Source: Takakia lepidozioides (lineage: Eukaryota > Streptophyta > Takakiopsida > Takakiales > Takakiaceae). From it: a DNA stretch of 64,000 nt. Of this stretch, positions 22,700 through 33,354 are shown one piece after another. The stretch spans positions 21,390,001-21,454,000 of the forward strand of contig CM060733.1 of the NCBI GenBank assembly GCA_030704615.1. The letters are read 5' to 3'. Below the pieces are notes generated by a model that saw only the letters and a program-made list of their open reading frames with translations, searched no databases and was not told the origin of the DNA. Made by a program: the position numbers and the translations under genes. Every line of letters begins with the position of its first letter. The stretch's first letter is position 1.

Positions 22700-23337
22700 T
22701 TTGGTGTGCACATATGTTGTGTGGTTTTGGACAGCGATGTAGTTGTGTAGCGATATGTATGCGCACGACACCCGCTATCATATAATTTTTCATCTCCAAT
22801 TAATGGATAAGAAAATTGAGCCAATGTTTTCTCCATAAGCACATTGGAGTCGACTTGAATGCAGTAAGCATCCTCAATGGTGCAACAAAGAGAGACAGTG
22901 TCTAGCTGAAGACTAATATTCGAAGGAGTCGGAATCCGTTCGGTGATGTTGTGTTGTGCGACGAAATGCTCCGAAGATTGAATGAATGTTGATTCGATTG
23001 CAGTTGGAGTGCTATCAATTGCAGGCTGACAAGATCCAATGGAAAGAAACGAGGGACCAAATCAATAGCAATTGTGAAATATGATGTCAAAAATATCCAT
23101 CAAGTGATTAATGCCACACACAAGTAAGGGAACCCTATTACTTCGGAGATGAGACATTTCAATGGAGTAAATTATATGAATATTTGTAATCTATATATGC
23201 ATCAATAGTTTGGTGTTCGAAAACATCATATTTTAACATCATTAGTGACCAAAGAATCAAAGATTAAAAAAATAAAAAAATGTACACGATAGAGAAGAAC
23301 AAAGATGAAATTTATTTGATATTCATAAATACTATCA
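22700..23337. other. No gene seen
   Basis: Unassigned, between the CACTA-type element and the phosphatase-like gene. It could include 3' flank of the latter (minus strand). Confidence 0.4.
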
Positions 23338-24072
23338 TCAACGACTTTTCTTGTACGCATTCTTATCAAGATAGTTCATCAGTTTTCGAAACTTTGGATC
23401 CTCCATATTCTCTGGTGGAGCCCCGAATCTCTCCGAACTAACATATGTGGCCACGGACGTTGCTCGCGACAATCCGAGGAGATATTTCTCAAGCTTCTTC
23501 AATAAGCATTTGTCCTTTGCAATTGTTTCAAAGGTCAGAGGGTAAATGCATGACCATGTGGGATTGACAACACACTTTGTTGGACTATCATCAACAAGGA
23601 GAGTATTGACCTCATCATATCGACCTGGGTACTTCTCCCACACTTTCCTAAGAGGCTTAAGAAACATAGATGGATGATCTGTTTGATTTTGTCTTGCCTT
23701 GTACTGAGGATCAATATTTGGGGGGCAGACTATGTAGTCGTTCTGAGTCATAACAAAAACAGGTTGTGGCAGACCTTTTAAAAGTCTCTTAACAATAGGC
23801 ATGAGGTTTCGGAGCATCATGCAACTCCAAATAGCTAGATCAAATGTACCACTTAATGAACGCCAGACTTGATCATAACGTTCACATCGGTAGACCAATT
23901 TCTTGCCAATAACTAGGGACTGTTTGAAATGTTTGCTTGCACTAGAATGTTCCTTCACAACAATACCCTCCTCAATTCTCTCTGTGCGGCAAAGCACACC
24001 GTTCATGTCAAATATAATCAGCATTCGTTTTTGGACACTCTGTATCTCGCCAAAGAGGTCGCTGAGGCTCAT
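23338..24072 (-). CDS. FCP1/NIF-type HAD phosphatase-like protein
   Basis: ATG at 24072 gives about 244 residues in one open frame. The start MSLSDLFGEIQSVQKR leads directly into the HAD motif I, MLIIFDMNGVLCRT. Further family marks are FDLAIWSCMMLRNLMPIVKR, FVMTQNDYIV, and motif III/IV NTLLVDDSPTKCVVNP with YPLTF. This is the fold of the FCP1/SCP C-terminal-domain phosphatases. Motif I is D-x-N-G-V instead of the catalytic D-x-D-x-T. The second Asp is Asn, as in a plant DxNG subfamily, which questions phosphatase activity. It is intact although surrounded by decayed mobile DNA. It could be a host gene caught in the region, a transposon-captured gene, or the last exon of a larger minus-strand gene. 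Confidence 0.75.
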   Translation of the reverse strand: MSLSDLFGEIQSVQKRMLIIFDMNGVLCRTERIEEGIVVKEHSSASKHFKQSLVIGKKLVYRCERYDQVWRSLSGTFDLAIWSCMMLRNLMPIVKRLLKGLPQPVFVMTQNDYIVCPPNIDPQYKARQNQTDHPSMFLKPLRKVWEKYPGRYDEVNTLLVDDSPTKCVVNPTWSCIYPLTFETIAKDKCLLKKLEKYLLGLSRATSVATYVSSERFGAPPENMEDPKFRKLMNYLDKNAYKKSR

Positions 24073-24948
24073 TCTGGTGAAATCAGAGAGTTGCAACCCC
24101 GAAACAAACGAGTTAGCAAGAAGATACACAATTATTGTAATAACCATTCAATAATACGAAGGCAACTAAGCACAATTATTTATACCGTACATATACACAC
24201 ATGGTTCTCCGAAATCAAATAACCACAACATAATATAATGTTCTTGACTCATTGGGGCCAATGGACAAAGGGGTTATAGTTTTGGGTCTCACTGCTATAT
24301 CAAGAGTGGATAAAAGATGAAAGAGTTATCCATAAGTGTACGTATTACATTAGGTCATAAGATGTAATTAGCTTTGTTATGTGTTTGAGAATTCAATACT
24401 TCGGAACATGTTTTGAAGTCCACACATCTAGAAAAATTGTAGAGTGAAGTTCATATAGTGTAGTAGCACTTTACCAGATTTGGAGATGTTTCACCCTGCT
24501 CATTGCTCGTCTCCTTGATCTGCTGCTGTTGAGGTTGATTTGGAATGACTGGGGGAATTCCCTGCTCCTAGAGCCTCTTTTGTGTTATCTCTTGGATCTG
24601 TGACAACATCTGCAGTGCATGTGCTGCTCCAGTGCTGTGGGTCTATAGTGACAACGGGCTAAGGACTGCGTTGGAGCTTGATTGCTAACGTTGGTAATCA
24701 CAGCATGACTTGTCACTTCCACTTGGGTCTGAGTTGTCCGATGTAACTCTGAGGGTGATTGCGACATAGTGATCTCCCTCGTTTCTGAGAGTTGAACCTA
24801 AAACACACAATTATATTCATGAAGATTAATAGTTACAAAAGATGGATATCAAACATGTAATCAAATAGTTTACCAAGGAATGTACTACTCAAATTTATTG
24901 CAGACATTCATATCAACGGTTTTCAACAATGTCTCATCATCTACCCAA
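24073..24948. other. Unassigned, possible intron
   Basis: No domain. A Gln/Thr-rich minus frame at 24585-24767 could be an exon of the adjacent unidentified gene, but nothing supports it firmly. Confidence 0.35.
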
Positions 24949-26215
24949 TCATAGTGTTTCTTGATCAGAGATGTTATGTACTTCATTCACTTTCCCAGTA
25001 GACGATCCTTCTCTACGCCTCTTCGTGGGGATGAGAGATTGAAAATCCAAAGGCCTATCACTAGCTGTAGGAACAAAACCCCTATCATCTAGCTCAGCCT
25101 CTACAACATCCAAGGCATTTGTTTCCTCTGGACGTGGGGATATTAGACCCCTCCCAAGTACCGCACCCATTATTGAGTGGACACGATAAGTCGGAATGGC
25201 ATGTGGGACAAGCTCAAGAAACTGCACTGTTGGTGGGCGATCACCATCATCATTGTGAAGACATCCAAGACATCAGCAAACTCTGTCATGGTATTTTCTG
25301 GGACCTGCACATCAGACGCAATTGGATCTACCAGATTCACCAGATTGGCCCGATGACCCGTGGCATCGTAATCCAGCATCAGATTCATAGACCCAAGTTT
25401 CAAATTCCTCTCAAACGACGATAATTTCTCGTTATTTTCCTCGTTATGAGGACTACTAGTACCATCACCAATACCACCAGTACTTGGACCTCGGGTGGCA
25501 CTGCCTTCTGTGATTTGAGGTGAGACTCTTCTGACCACATCGTCTTGTGGTTCCTTACTATTAGTCCCATGTTGATTGTCTTCGTCTGATATGCTGGAAT
25601 CTGAAACATCCACTATGGGATTGATTGTGCTAGGGATAATAGGGTTCAGTGGTGGATCACGCCCTCCATGTTGACTCCCAGCGGTGCTATGTTGGCCTTC
25701 GGTTGGACATTTTCCTTTCTCTTGAAGCGTTAAGTGACGAAACTCTGCCTCTACCTTCTGTTTGCATACCACCTTTTGGTCGTGGGAGTTAAAGTCAAGA
25801 ACGCGTACTTGAAGAGCCTAGTGATATGATGATTAACCGTGTCAGACAAAAGATACAAGCTAGAGACAATGGAAAAATATTAAACATCCTACGCAGGAAT
25901 TATAAAATGACTTCGGACCTTGTTTCAAAGTCATCAACTAACAAAAATGAGATAAGTGAAAGAGATCAAATATATAAAAATAAAGTGAAGAGATATAAAA
26001 AACTGTAACTCAGAATATATTTATAATGATACTAGCACTTACATGGAGATGACAAGAAAGTGCAGGTCCTCCAAAAATATTGACCGCCGCCATTCCTGCC
26101 GTGCAAAACGAAGAGGCGATGTATGCATAGGCAGAGCTGCAAAGCTCATAAGTGTAGGACTTCAAATTCAGCTCGCGGTCTGTAAATTCATCATTTGTAG
26201 CCCTCAAGACAGTCT
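24949..26215 (-). pseudogene. Unidentified gene family, copy 1 (two exons visible)
   Basis: The upstream exon (about 26215-26043) reads LKSYTYELCSSAYAYIASSF, CTAGMAAVNIFGGP, and ends at donor CAT|GTAAGTG. The next exon starts at 25817 after a TCACTAG acceptor (ALQVRVLDFNSHDQKVV...). It continues as a long hydrophilic Ser/Asp/Asn-rich segment, and after a frameshift near 25250 ends with VQFLELVPHAIPTYRVHSIM and a basic tail (PTKRRREGSSTGKV) at 24949. A homologous gene at 58.7-59.7 kb shares the first-exon block and the same splice donor. I do not recognise the family. The 5' part is cut off where the DNMT gypsy begins at about 26216. Confidence 0.6.
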
Positions 26216-26223
26216 GAATTGGT

Positions 26224-27045
26224 TTGAGAGCTAGGAAATCCACTCAAGCTCCTGCTGCAGCACCAGCACCCGTGCGTGCCTTTAACCCAGTTGTGGAGTT
26301 CTTCGAGGAGTTGAGGAGAAACTACCAAAGGATAAGGACAGAGAAATTGCGGAGCTTGCAAGAGTTCCAACGAAGGTCTACCGAGAGTTTGAGGGAGGCT
26401 TACACCCGCATGAGGCGCTTGATAAACGTAACCCAAGGGGTTACAGAAGCTCAGGCAGTCCAGTTCTGGTATGGGATCCTGGACAAGGAGCTGAGGAGAA
26501 GGGTGCGGGATGCAACTCTCCTATAAGTGGACCAACCCACTTTAGCAACTGTGTTTTTGCTGGCAGAGTGGATAGAGCTCAATATGGTGGAGGAGCGAGT
26601 GATCATGGTGGGGTTTGGCAAGGAGAAACAACAAAGTGGGGCTCCTAGCCAACAACAACCACTATCCCAACGTGTTCAAGGCAACAAGAAGGTTCAGGTG
26701 AAGCCGAGGGAAGGACAACAAGGATCTCAGATGCAAAGGTATCTTCCTTCAATCTCAAGCCAACAACAGTTGGGTGTGACTTGTTGGGATTGTGGAGGAC
26801 CCCATGTCAAGAAAGATTGCCCGGAGAGAGGCAAAAGGTTGGCACAGGCACAACCTACACAACTACAGTGTGGGCATTGTGGAAAGTATGGGCATGGGGA
26901 GGCCCATTGTTATGGCTTGCATCCTGAGCTACGGCCAGGCCAGTTCCAAGGGAACAATGGTGGCCGAGGACGAGGCAATGTAGTCCCAAGAGGTAGAGGA
27001 GGCAGAGGTCGGGGTGGAGGTCGTAACCAAAACCAAGGAGCATAG
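26224..27045 (+). pseudogene. gag of the DNMT gypsy element
   Basis: AFNPVVEFFEELRRNYQRIR opens a retrotransposon gag domain continuing LQEFQRRSTESLREAYTRMR. A TAA at 26524-26526 interrupts the frame once. Two CCHC knuckles follow: CWDCGGPHVKKDC and CGHCGKYGHGEAHC, then a Gly/Arg-rich tail. Similar gag sequence on the minus strand at 14.7-15.6 kb shows that the N-terminal third is missing here. Confidence 0.85.
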
Positions 27046-27431
27046 GGTCAGGGTCAAGGTCATGACCAAGGCATGGTGGATAGACTTGCTTAGCTAGAGC
27101 AACGTCTTACTGCCATGGCCACTGCTCATGTTGCGCCAGCTCCAAGGCTTGAGGTTCAAGCCCCACCTGCACAACCTCCTATGCCTAGGGAAGACCAGAT
27201 TGGTATGGGCTTCATGTGTGGAGCCGCACTTGCAGGGCCATTGCATGTATTGGACTCTTCTGCTGTTGTCACTCGAGCAGCAACGCGTGCTCCTGAGCCA
27301 AGAAAAGCAGATGTGGATTTTGATCCACAAAGGGGGGAAGCAAGTCGTCAGACAAGGCTTCCACAGTCCTTTACATTGGCTAAGATAGTGCCACCTACAC
27401 CATTAATGGCACCCGCTCGCCACAAATACCA

Positions 27432-29470
27432 TTGGGGAGAGTTGGTGTAGCTCGGGAAACGCCAGTGGGTGGTGCTGTAAAACAAGGTGCAACCAGTACA
27501 TTGTTGGGGGCGGCTACGGCGGTTTGCCAAGCTCCATTATTTTCTGCAATGACCATTGCAATGCCGGGGATTCGGCCAGCTGCTGTGTTCAGACTAGCAG
27601 CTAGACTCTGTGAGAGTGGTGATGCATCGGCACTATCTGCGGAGATAGCAGATAAGGTATAGTCTATGGATGCTTTGGATTCGATGGTGAAGTCAGCCAC
27701 AGCTGCGCCATGGCAAGCGGCAGTTGCAAAGTTGCAGGAGTTGCCAGCTAGGCCAGCCATTGAGTGCAGCATGGTGACTCCTTGGGTAGTCCTGGTGGAC
27801 AATCAGGATGGAATGTTTCAATTAGGTGGCCCAACCGGGAGGAGGTATAGGCCACTGCGGGTCTTGTTGGACTCGGGAGCACAGCCATTGATGTTGGGGA
27901 GAACAGCAATTGCAGGCTTGGGCCTCACAGAGGCGGATTTGAAGCCTTGCCCTTTCCAAATTCAAACATCTTTGGGTGGTTCAGAGAAGGCGCGAGGGAT
28001 TACACGCCATGAGCTCTTCATTCGATTGCAGCCGGATTATCCTACGGACGGCTCAATCATGAGAGCTAAAGCCATTGTTACGGACGCGATGTCCTATGAT
28101 GTGCTTGTTGGTGGGGCTGTGTTGTACCCCATGGGCTTTACTTTGGACTTTTGGGAGGAAACGACATCCTACAGGCCGGAATGGCAGTCAGGGGATGGTC
28201 GACGTGCACTGCTCCTAGTGCGGTTTATTGGGAATGTAGCGGTGGATCATAGGAACATGATGCCCATATTGGCTGCATTCTCAGGGGTGGTGGCTTGGGG
28301 TGGTGAGCTCTTGGAGGGCAATAGCCATGCAGATGATAGGCCACCATCTGATGAAGACAAGCAATTGGCATACAAGGCTGAGTTGCTTCCTCATGTTTCT
28401 ATGTATAGCTCACTGTGGAATGCAGTTGGGGATTTAGAGCGAGTGGCAAGCCAGTGTGTGCAGCAAGCATGGCAGGAGGCATTTCCATCGGTAGGTGAGG
28501 GGAGTTCAGTTACATCACCTGGACCTCCTCAATTAGCTCCATTGGACACAGTGCCTATTATCTGGCAACAACCTGACTCACGCATTTGTTTGCTAGACCT
28601 GTTTGGAGGCATGAGCACTGGGCTTGTAGGAGTGTTGCAAGCAGGAATCAAAGTACACAAGTACTTGTATGTGGAGAAGGATGAGATTGCTCGGCGTGTT
28701 TCCATGCGCTATGTTGCGTTGCTCACACATCAGTATTCTGAGTTGTTGCATGTCTCAGCAATTCAAGGGTATCAAAAGGCCTTGCCAGCAGACATTACCT
28801 TGCTGGGGGCGGATGATTTGGACCAGCATGGTGCCATTGACTTGGTGATAGCTAGATGGCCTTGCCAAGGACACTCTCCCGCAGGTCATGGGAATGGCTT
28901 GTATGATGCACGATCGCATTTGTTTTGGGAGATGTTGCGAGTGTTGTGTGGTGTTGCAGGTGAGGCAAGTGCAACCTCCAGCTTACATCCTAGAGAATGT
29001 TCTTCTCATGGGGGATTCTCGAGCCAGGGTTATGGCCAATGTGCATCAGATCCGGTCATGGATTGGACCAGCTGTATTGTTTGGATGCAGCTGCAATGGG
29101 TTCACGAGCACATAGGCCTAGGTTGTGGTGGACCAATCTTGCACCACCAGAGTTGCTCAAGAGAGCCTATGATTCCATTCAACAGCCACCCAACCTCACG
29201 GTTGAGGGCATTTTGGACCAAGGGAGGCAACCATAGAGAATGCGACATAATGATCGTCCACCTTTGGTGGTGGTCAATCGAATGGGGCAGCCACGTGCAG
29301 CCTTGTCTACGCTCATGAGCTTTCCCTCGTCTCATGCTTTTCGAGACAATGGTCCTGGGTTGATTTGGGACAGTGTGCTACAGCAATTGGTGGAGCCCAA
29401 TGCGGATGAGCGAGAGCGGGCAATGGGATTTGCCACGGGCACTACAGCTGTGCCAACTCTGTGAGAGGCA
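27432..29470 (+). pseudogene. Protease and cytosine-5 DNA methyltransferase domains in gypsy pol
   Basis: After a TAG at about 27660 the frame enters a retropepsin-like domain (RVLLDSGAQPLMLGRTAI; D-S-G catalytic triad). At 28585 begins a C5 methyltransferase: motif I ICLLDLFGGMSTGLVGVLQA, motif IV IDLVIARWPCQGHSPAGH (catalytic Cys codon 28863-28865), DARSHLFWEML, motif VI YILENVLL (GAG AAT GTT 28993-29001), a motif VIII-like RPRLWWTNL, motif IX-like ADERERAMGF and a motif X-like block near 29490 (VLGQAMDLN). The order and content match DNMT-family enzymes that methylate DNA cytosine. Two frameshifts inside the domain (near 28960 and 29080), plus stops at about 29235, 29462 and 29480, inactivate this copy. 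Location between protease and RT shows the enzyme was part of the element's polyprotein. Confidence 0.88.
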
Positions 29471-30067
29471 TCACGACGCTAGGTGTTGGGTCAGGCAATG
29501 GATCTCAATTGCTTGACATGGGTCATTGGCTTGTGTATGGCTGAGCAACGGAGATTGCAAGCATTGGTGGCTACTTCCGCTCTCCCGTTGGATATTGCAC
29601 CATCTCTGTCAACCGGGACGGTGGAGGCAGTGAGTGGGGGCGAGCACAGGATCATGGGGTGCAAACACCCATGGCAGATGTGGGATGAGATGCGCAAAGA
29701 GAGAGTCATTGGATCTCTCAAGCAGCAGTTTGAGGAGTGGGGAGAGCCATACACTGAGGATCAGTTGGAGGACAAGGTGGCTAAGATTTTTGAAGAGGTT
29801 GAGAATGTTTCTTGTTCAGAGGATGTTCTCAAGGTGGCTATGGCGGAGCAAATGGAGACTACACCACAGTCAGAGTGAGCGGACAAGGCCCAAGAGGTTG
29901 CTATCTAGCAACCAAAGGATTCGTCTCCTACCTCCAAGCCTGGTGTACCCAAGGTTGCAGTCACTGATGACAATTGGGAACCAGATGTTGGACCTACAAT
30001 CACCAGAGGAGAGAGACGGAGGATCCAGCGATTTCTAAGGGCTTATAGAAATTGCTTTGCCTTCGGT

Positions 30068-31476
30068 TTGAAGGATTTGGGGAGTTTGAAGGGTCAGGAG
30101 TTTCGTATTGATTTGGCAAATGACACACCAATCTTTCGAAGGCCCTACCGGTATAGTGACATGGAGAGGTCATTGTTCCAGTCACGGACTATGGAGTTGT
30201 TCGAAACTGGATTGGTGGAGTTGTCAGGCGGGGAGTATGCCTCGGCAACGGTGATGCCAGCTAAGAAGGATATCTATGGCAATTGGACAGAAAGAAGGAT
30301 GTGTGGGGACTATTGTCCTGTGAACCGTCAGACTAAGTCCGATAGATATGCCATGCCAACTCCAGAGGAGATCTTTGATGCCATTGGGCATGCAAAGGTG
30401 TTTAGCACATTGGACTTGCGATCCGGTTACCACCAGTTGCCAATCAAAGAGGCTGACAAGCAAAAGTCGACATTATGGGGGAAGACCAACATGGGAAGGA
30501 TTGTTTGTACCAATGGCGGTTCTTATCATTTGGGTTGAAGAATGCTCCTGCAGAGTTTCAGAGGGTCATGGATAGGATTCTCGTGGGGCTAGACTTCGTC
30601 CGGTGCTACATTGATGACATCATCGTCTTTAGTGCTACGGTTGAGGAGCATGAGAGACACCTTCAGGTGGTGTTTGAGCGTTTGAGAGCGCACGGGTTGA
30701 AACTGCACCCCGGAAAGTGCAAGTTCTTCCACAATCAGATTGAGTATCTGGGCCACATGATATACCCTGGAGGATTGGGTGTTCAACAGATAAAGGTGGA
30801 GGCCATTGCATGCATTCCATGCCCCATGGATGTGAGCAAAGTTCGTACTTTCATGGGATTGGCAAACTACTATCGACGGTTTGTCAAGGGATTTAACAGC
30901 ATTGCAAAGGCTTTTACCAAGTTGACCAAGGTGGGTCAGGAGTAGCAGTGGGAGGAGGAGCAAGAGGAAGCCTTTGAGGAACTCAAGGCTCGATTGACTT
31001 CTGCACCTATTCTGAGGCGGCCTATTCGGGGGCGGCCTTTCCAGCTACATATGGATTGGAGTATGCTGGGGATTGGAGCAGTGCTCACACAAGTGGATGA
31101 TGAGGGAAGAGAGTTCATAGTGGCATATGCTAGCCGCTCGAACAATGATGCCGAGGCGAAGTATAGTTCATATGAAGGGGAGTGTCTGGCTGTAGTATGG
31201 GCAGTGACACATTTTAGATGCTACCTCTATGGCAATCTCTTCACTCTTGTCACGGATCACCAACCATTGAAATGGTTGATGAAGTCAGACAAGCTTACAG
31301 GGAAGCTTGCACGGTGGGCACTTATGCTTCAAGAGTACGACTTCCAGGTGGTGCATCGAGCCGAAATAGTCAACCGGGATGCGGATGGATTGAGTCTCAA
31401 ACCATGCACAAGTGAGCTTGATGATACAGGAGCTCGTTGGCATGGTGAGACGGACGAGGAGATGGTGCCAAGATAG
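30068..31476 (+). pseudogene. Reverse transcriptase and RNase H of the DNMT gypsy
   Basis: RT blocks: FRRPYRYSDMER, FSTLDLRSGYHQLPI, FLSFGLKNAPAEFQRVMDRI and the catalytic RCYIDDIIVFS, then YLGHMIYPGG and RTFMGLANYYRRFVKGF. A frameshift lies near 30475-30500 and a TAG at 30943-30945. RNase H follows: FQLHMDWSMLGIGAVL, YASRSNNDAEAKYSSYEGEC, FTLVTDHQPLKWLM. The YIDD box and catalytic acidic residues are kept, so decay is moderate here. Confidence 0.92.
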
Positions 31477-31506
31477 CACGCATCTGCCTTTTTATGCATT
31501 CTAGCA

Positions 31507-32406
31507 ATGGGAGCTCAAGCTGGTCCATCCCATGTGATTGATCATAGAGATAGTGTGCATGACGATCTAGAGATCAGTGAGGAGCTTGGTGGTGCTAAGG
31601 ATATACATGAAGATGCAGCAGTGTTGGTCTACCTTCGTACTGGAGAGACAGCAGCCAGTGTGACTGCTAAGGAGAGAGATCAGATCCTACAACGAGCCAA
31701 GAGGTTCAAGTAGGAGGGGACCCACCTATTCCGAGTATGGGAGGATGAACGAGTGAGGATTATGCCTCATCCAACACAGCGAGCGCGATTGCTACGCCAT
31801 GCCCATGAAGAGTTGGGATATTTTGGGGTGCGGCGCACTCATAGTTTGCTGCAATGACAGTATTGTGGCGGGGTATGCACACGGATGTGCAACAGTTAGT
31901 GACAAGGTGCATGGTGTGTGATAGAGTGCGGGCTTCTTTTAATGCACCTACTCCACAATTGCATCCTTTACCCATTATGGGTTTGGGCTATCGTTGGAGT
32001 CTTGATCGCAGGCCCATTGCCACTGACGATTCGCCATAACAAGTATGTGCTGGTGATGATGGAACATTTCTCCAAATGGATTGAATTGGTGGCATTACTT
32101 GACAAGGCAAGTGAGGGGGTTGCGTATGTATTCTTAGATCGAGTGCTTAGCCAATTTGGTGCTCCAGTCGAGGTACTCACGGACTAGGGGAGAGAGTTCT
32201 TGGGGGGATTTTAGGCTTTGTGTGAGCAAGCCTTGATAGATCACTGCACTATTTTTCGGGATCATCCCGAGGCTGATGGCTTGGCGGAGAGAGTTGTTCA
32301 GACAGTCAAGAGAGATTTGCGCAAATACGGTTTGCAGAAGGGACACATAGGAGATTGGGACCTTCAGCTGCCTTGGTTAGCTATGGGCTATAGATTCAGC
32401 AAATAA
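31507..32406 (+). pseudogene. Integrase of the DNMT gypsy
   Basis: The zinc-binding H-H-C-C region reads RLLRHAHEELGYFGVRRTHS, and in another frame TRCMVCDRVRASF. The core reads LVMMEHFSKWIELVALLDKA, QFGAPVEVLTD-stop-GREFLGG and DGLAERVVQTVKRDLRKYGL, giving the D, D and E positions. Multiple stops and a frame change occur. No chromodomain was seen downstream, unlike the minus-strand element at 54 kb, so the two gypsy elements are from different lineages. Confidence 0.88.
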
Positions 32407-32740
32407 GCTTCACTTGCCTCCTTCTCATCTTACTTTCTTCTCTTCAGCCGAGAGCCAGATATGCCTGCAACTATTCGCAAGGAGACTGCAGTAGTCCTCA
32501 ACCTTGATGATCCGGATGTGTGGACACAAGCATGTGCCTAACGGGCAGAGTTGTTCAAGAGAGTCATGCCTATGGCTTTTGAGAACCTTGCTATTGCCCA
32601 ACACCGAGACACATTGAGGTACGCCACTATACGTGGAGGGGGATATCGGCCAAGTGATCGTCTCAGTGCAAGTTCTAGTTGTGAGAGCTCCTATAGAGTA
32701 CGCATAATCTGCAACACAATGATAAGATTGAGATAGTGGT

Positions 32741-32999
32741 AGTCACTAGGAGCTAACTCTTGATATGTATATATATACTTGGACTGTTTTTGTGATACAT
32801 AGATGTATTGTAAATTTGTTGGTTAGTGTGCAGTATCTTAGAAATGTTATAATGTGGAGGTCCTAGGTTCAAATATGCATTGCCTAATATATGTAGAACA
32901 ATGCATGAACTGCCATTGGACAAAATCGGAGTCAATGGTCAACTAGTTTTTGAAATTCAAATTCAAATTCAAATTCAAATTTTTCCACCTAAATTCTGT
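32741..32999. other. AT-rich spacer with AAATTC microsatellite
   Basis: No gene. A tandem AAATTC run lies at about 32954-32979. Confidence 0.5.
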
Positions 33000-33093
33000 A
33001 CCCCGTACTGTGACGTCTGGGGGTTGCATTTACGACCCCCAGACGTCCCTAATGTGACGTCGCAGAAAAAACGTCGCAGAAAAAAACGTTTGT

Positions 33094-33124
<31 letters not shown>

Positions 33125-33354
33125 CGTGATGCCGGACGTCGCAAGTCGCGCCGGCGCCGCGGCCGGGGGGTCTCGGGGGGTTTGCGATTCCCCGACGATG
33201 CTAATTAGCGATGTTCCGGGAGCGACGTCTCTGCGACTTCCCGACGTCGCTAAATACCCCCGGCATGCCCCGGGCGCCGTAGAGTATTTTTGTAGCTAAT
33301 CGCGGCGGTTGGAGGTCGCTGGGGCATTGCTACCCCCCCCCAAATGTAGTAGTG
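33000..33354. mobile_element. 3' terminal part of a CACTA transposon
   Basis: Ends ...CAAATGTAGTAGTG at 33354, the reverse complement of CACTACTACATTTG, a CACTA-type terminus. The preceding 300 bp are unusually GC-rich and repeat the words GACGTCGC, GTCGCTAAAT and TTAGCGATG on both strands, which is the typical subterminal pattern of plant CACTA elements. It includes a hairpin GACGTCTGGGGGT / ACCCCCAGACGTC at about 33013-33047 and a pure T run at about 33097-33124. I found no matching 5' end, so the element is truncated. Confidence 0.65.

Larger units (their letters stand above)
26216..32740 (+). mobile_element. Ty3/gypsy retrotransposon carrying a DNA methyltransferase
   Basis: Order of domains on the plus strand: gag with two zinc knuckles, aspartic protease, cytosine-5 DNA methyltransferase, reverse transcriptase, RNase H, then integrase with HHCC and D,D,E core. 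That RT-RNaseH-integrase order is Ty3/gypsy. The 5' end is truncated (the gag N terminus is missing compared with the 14.7-15.6 kb fragment), and I see no LTR on either side. At least five in-frame stops and five or more frameshifts are spread over the length, so it is dead. Individual domains are listed separately. Confidence 0.88.
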
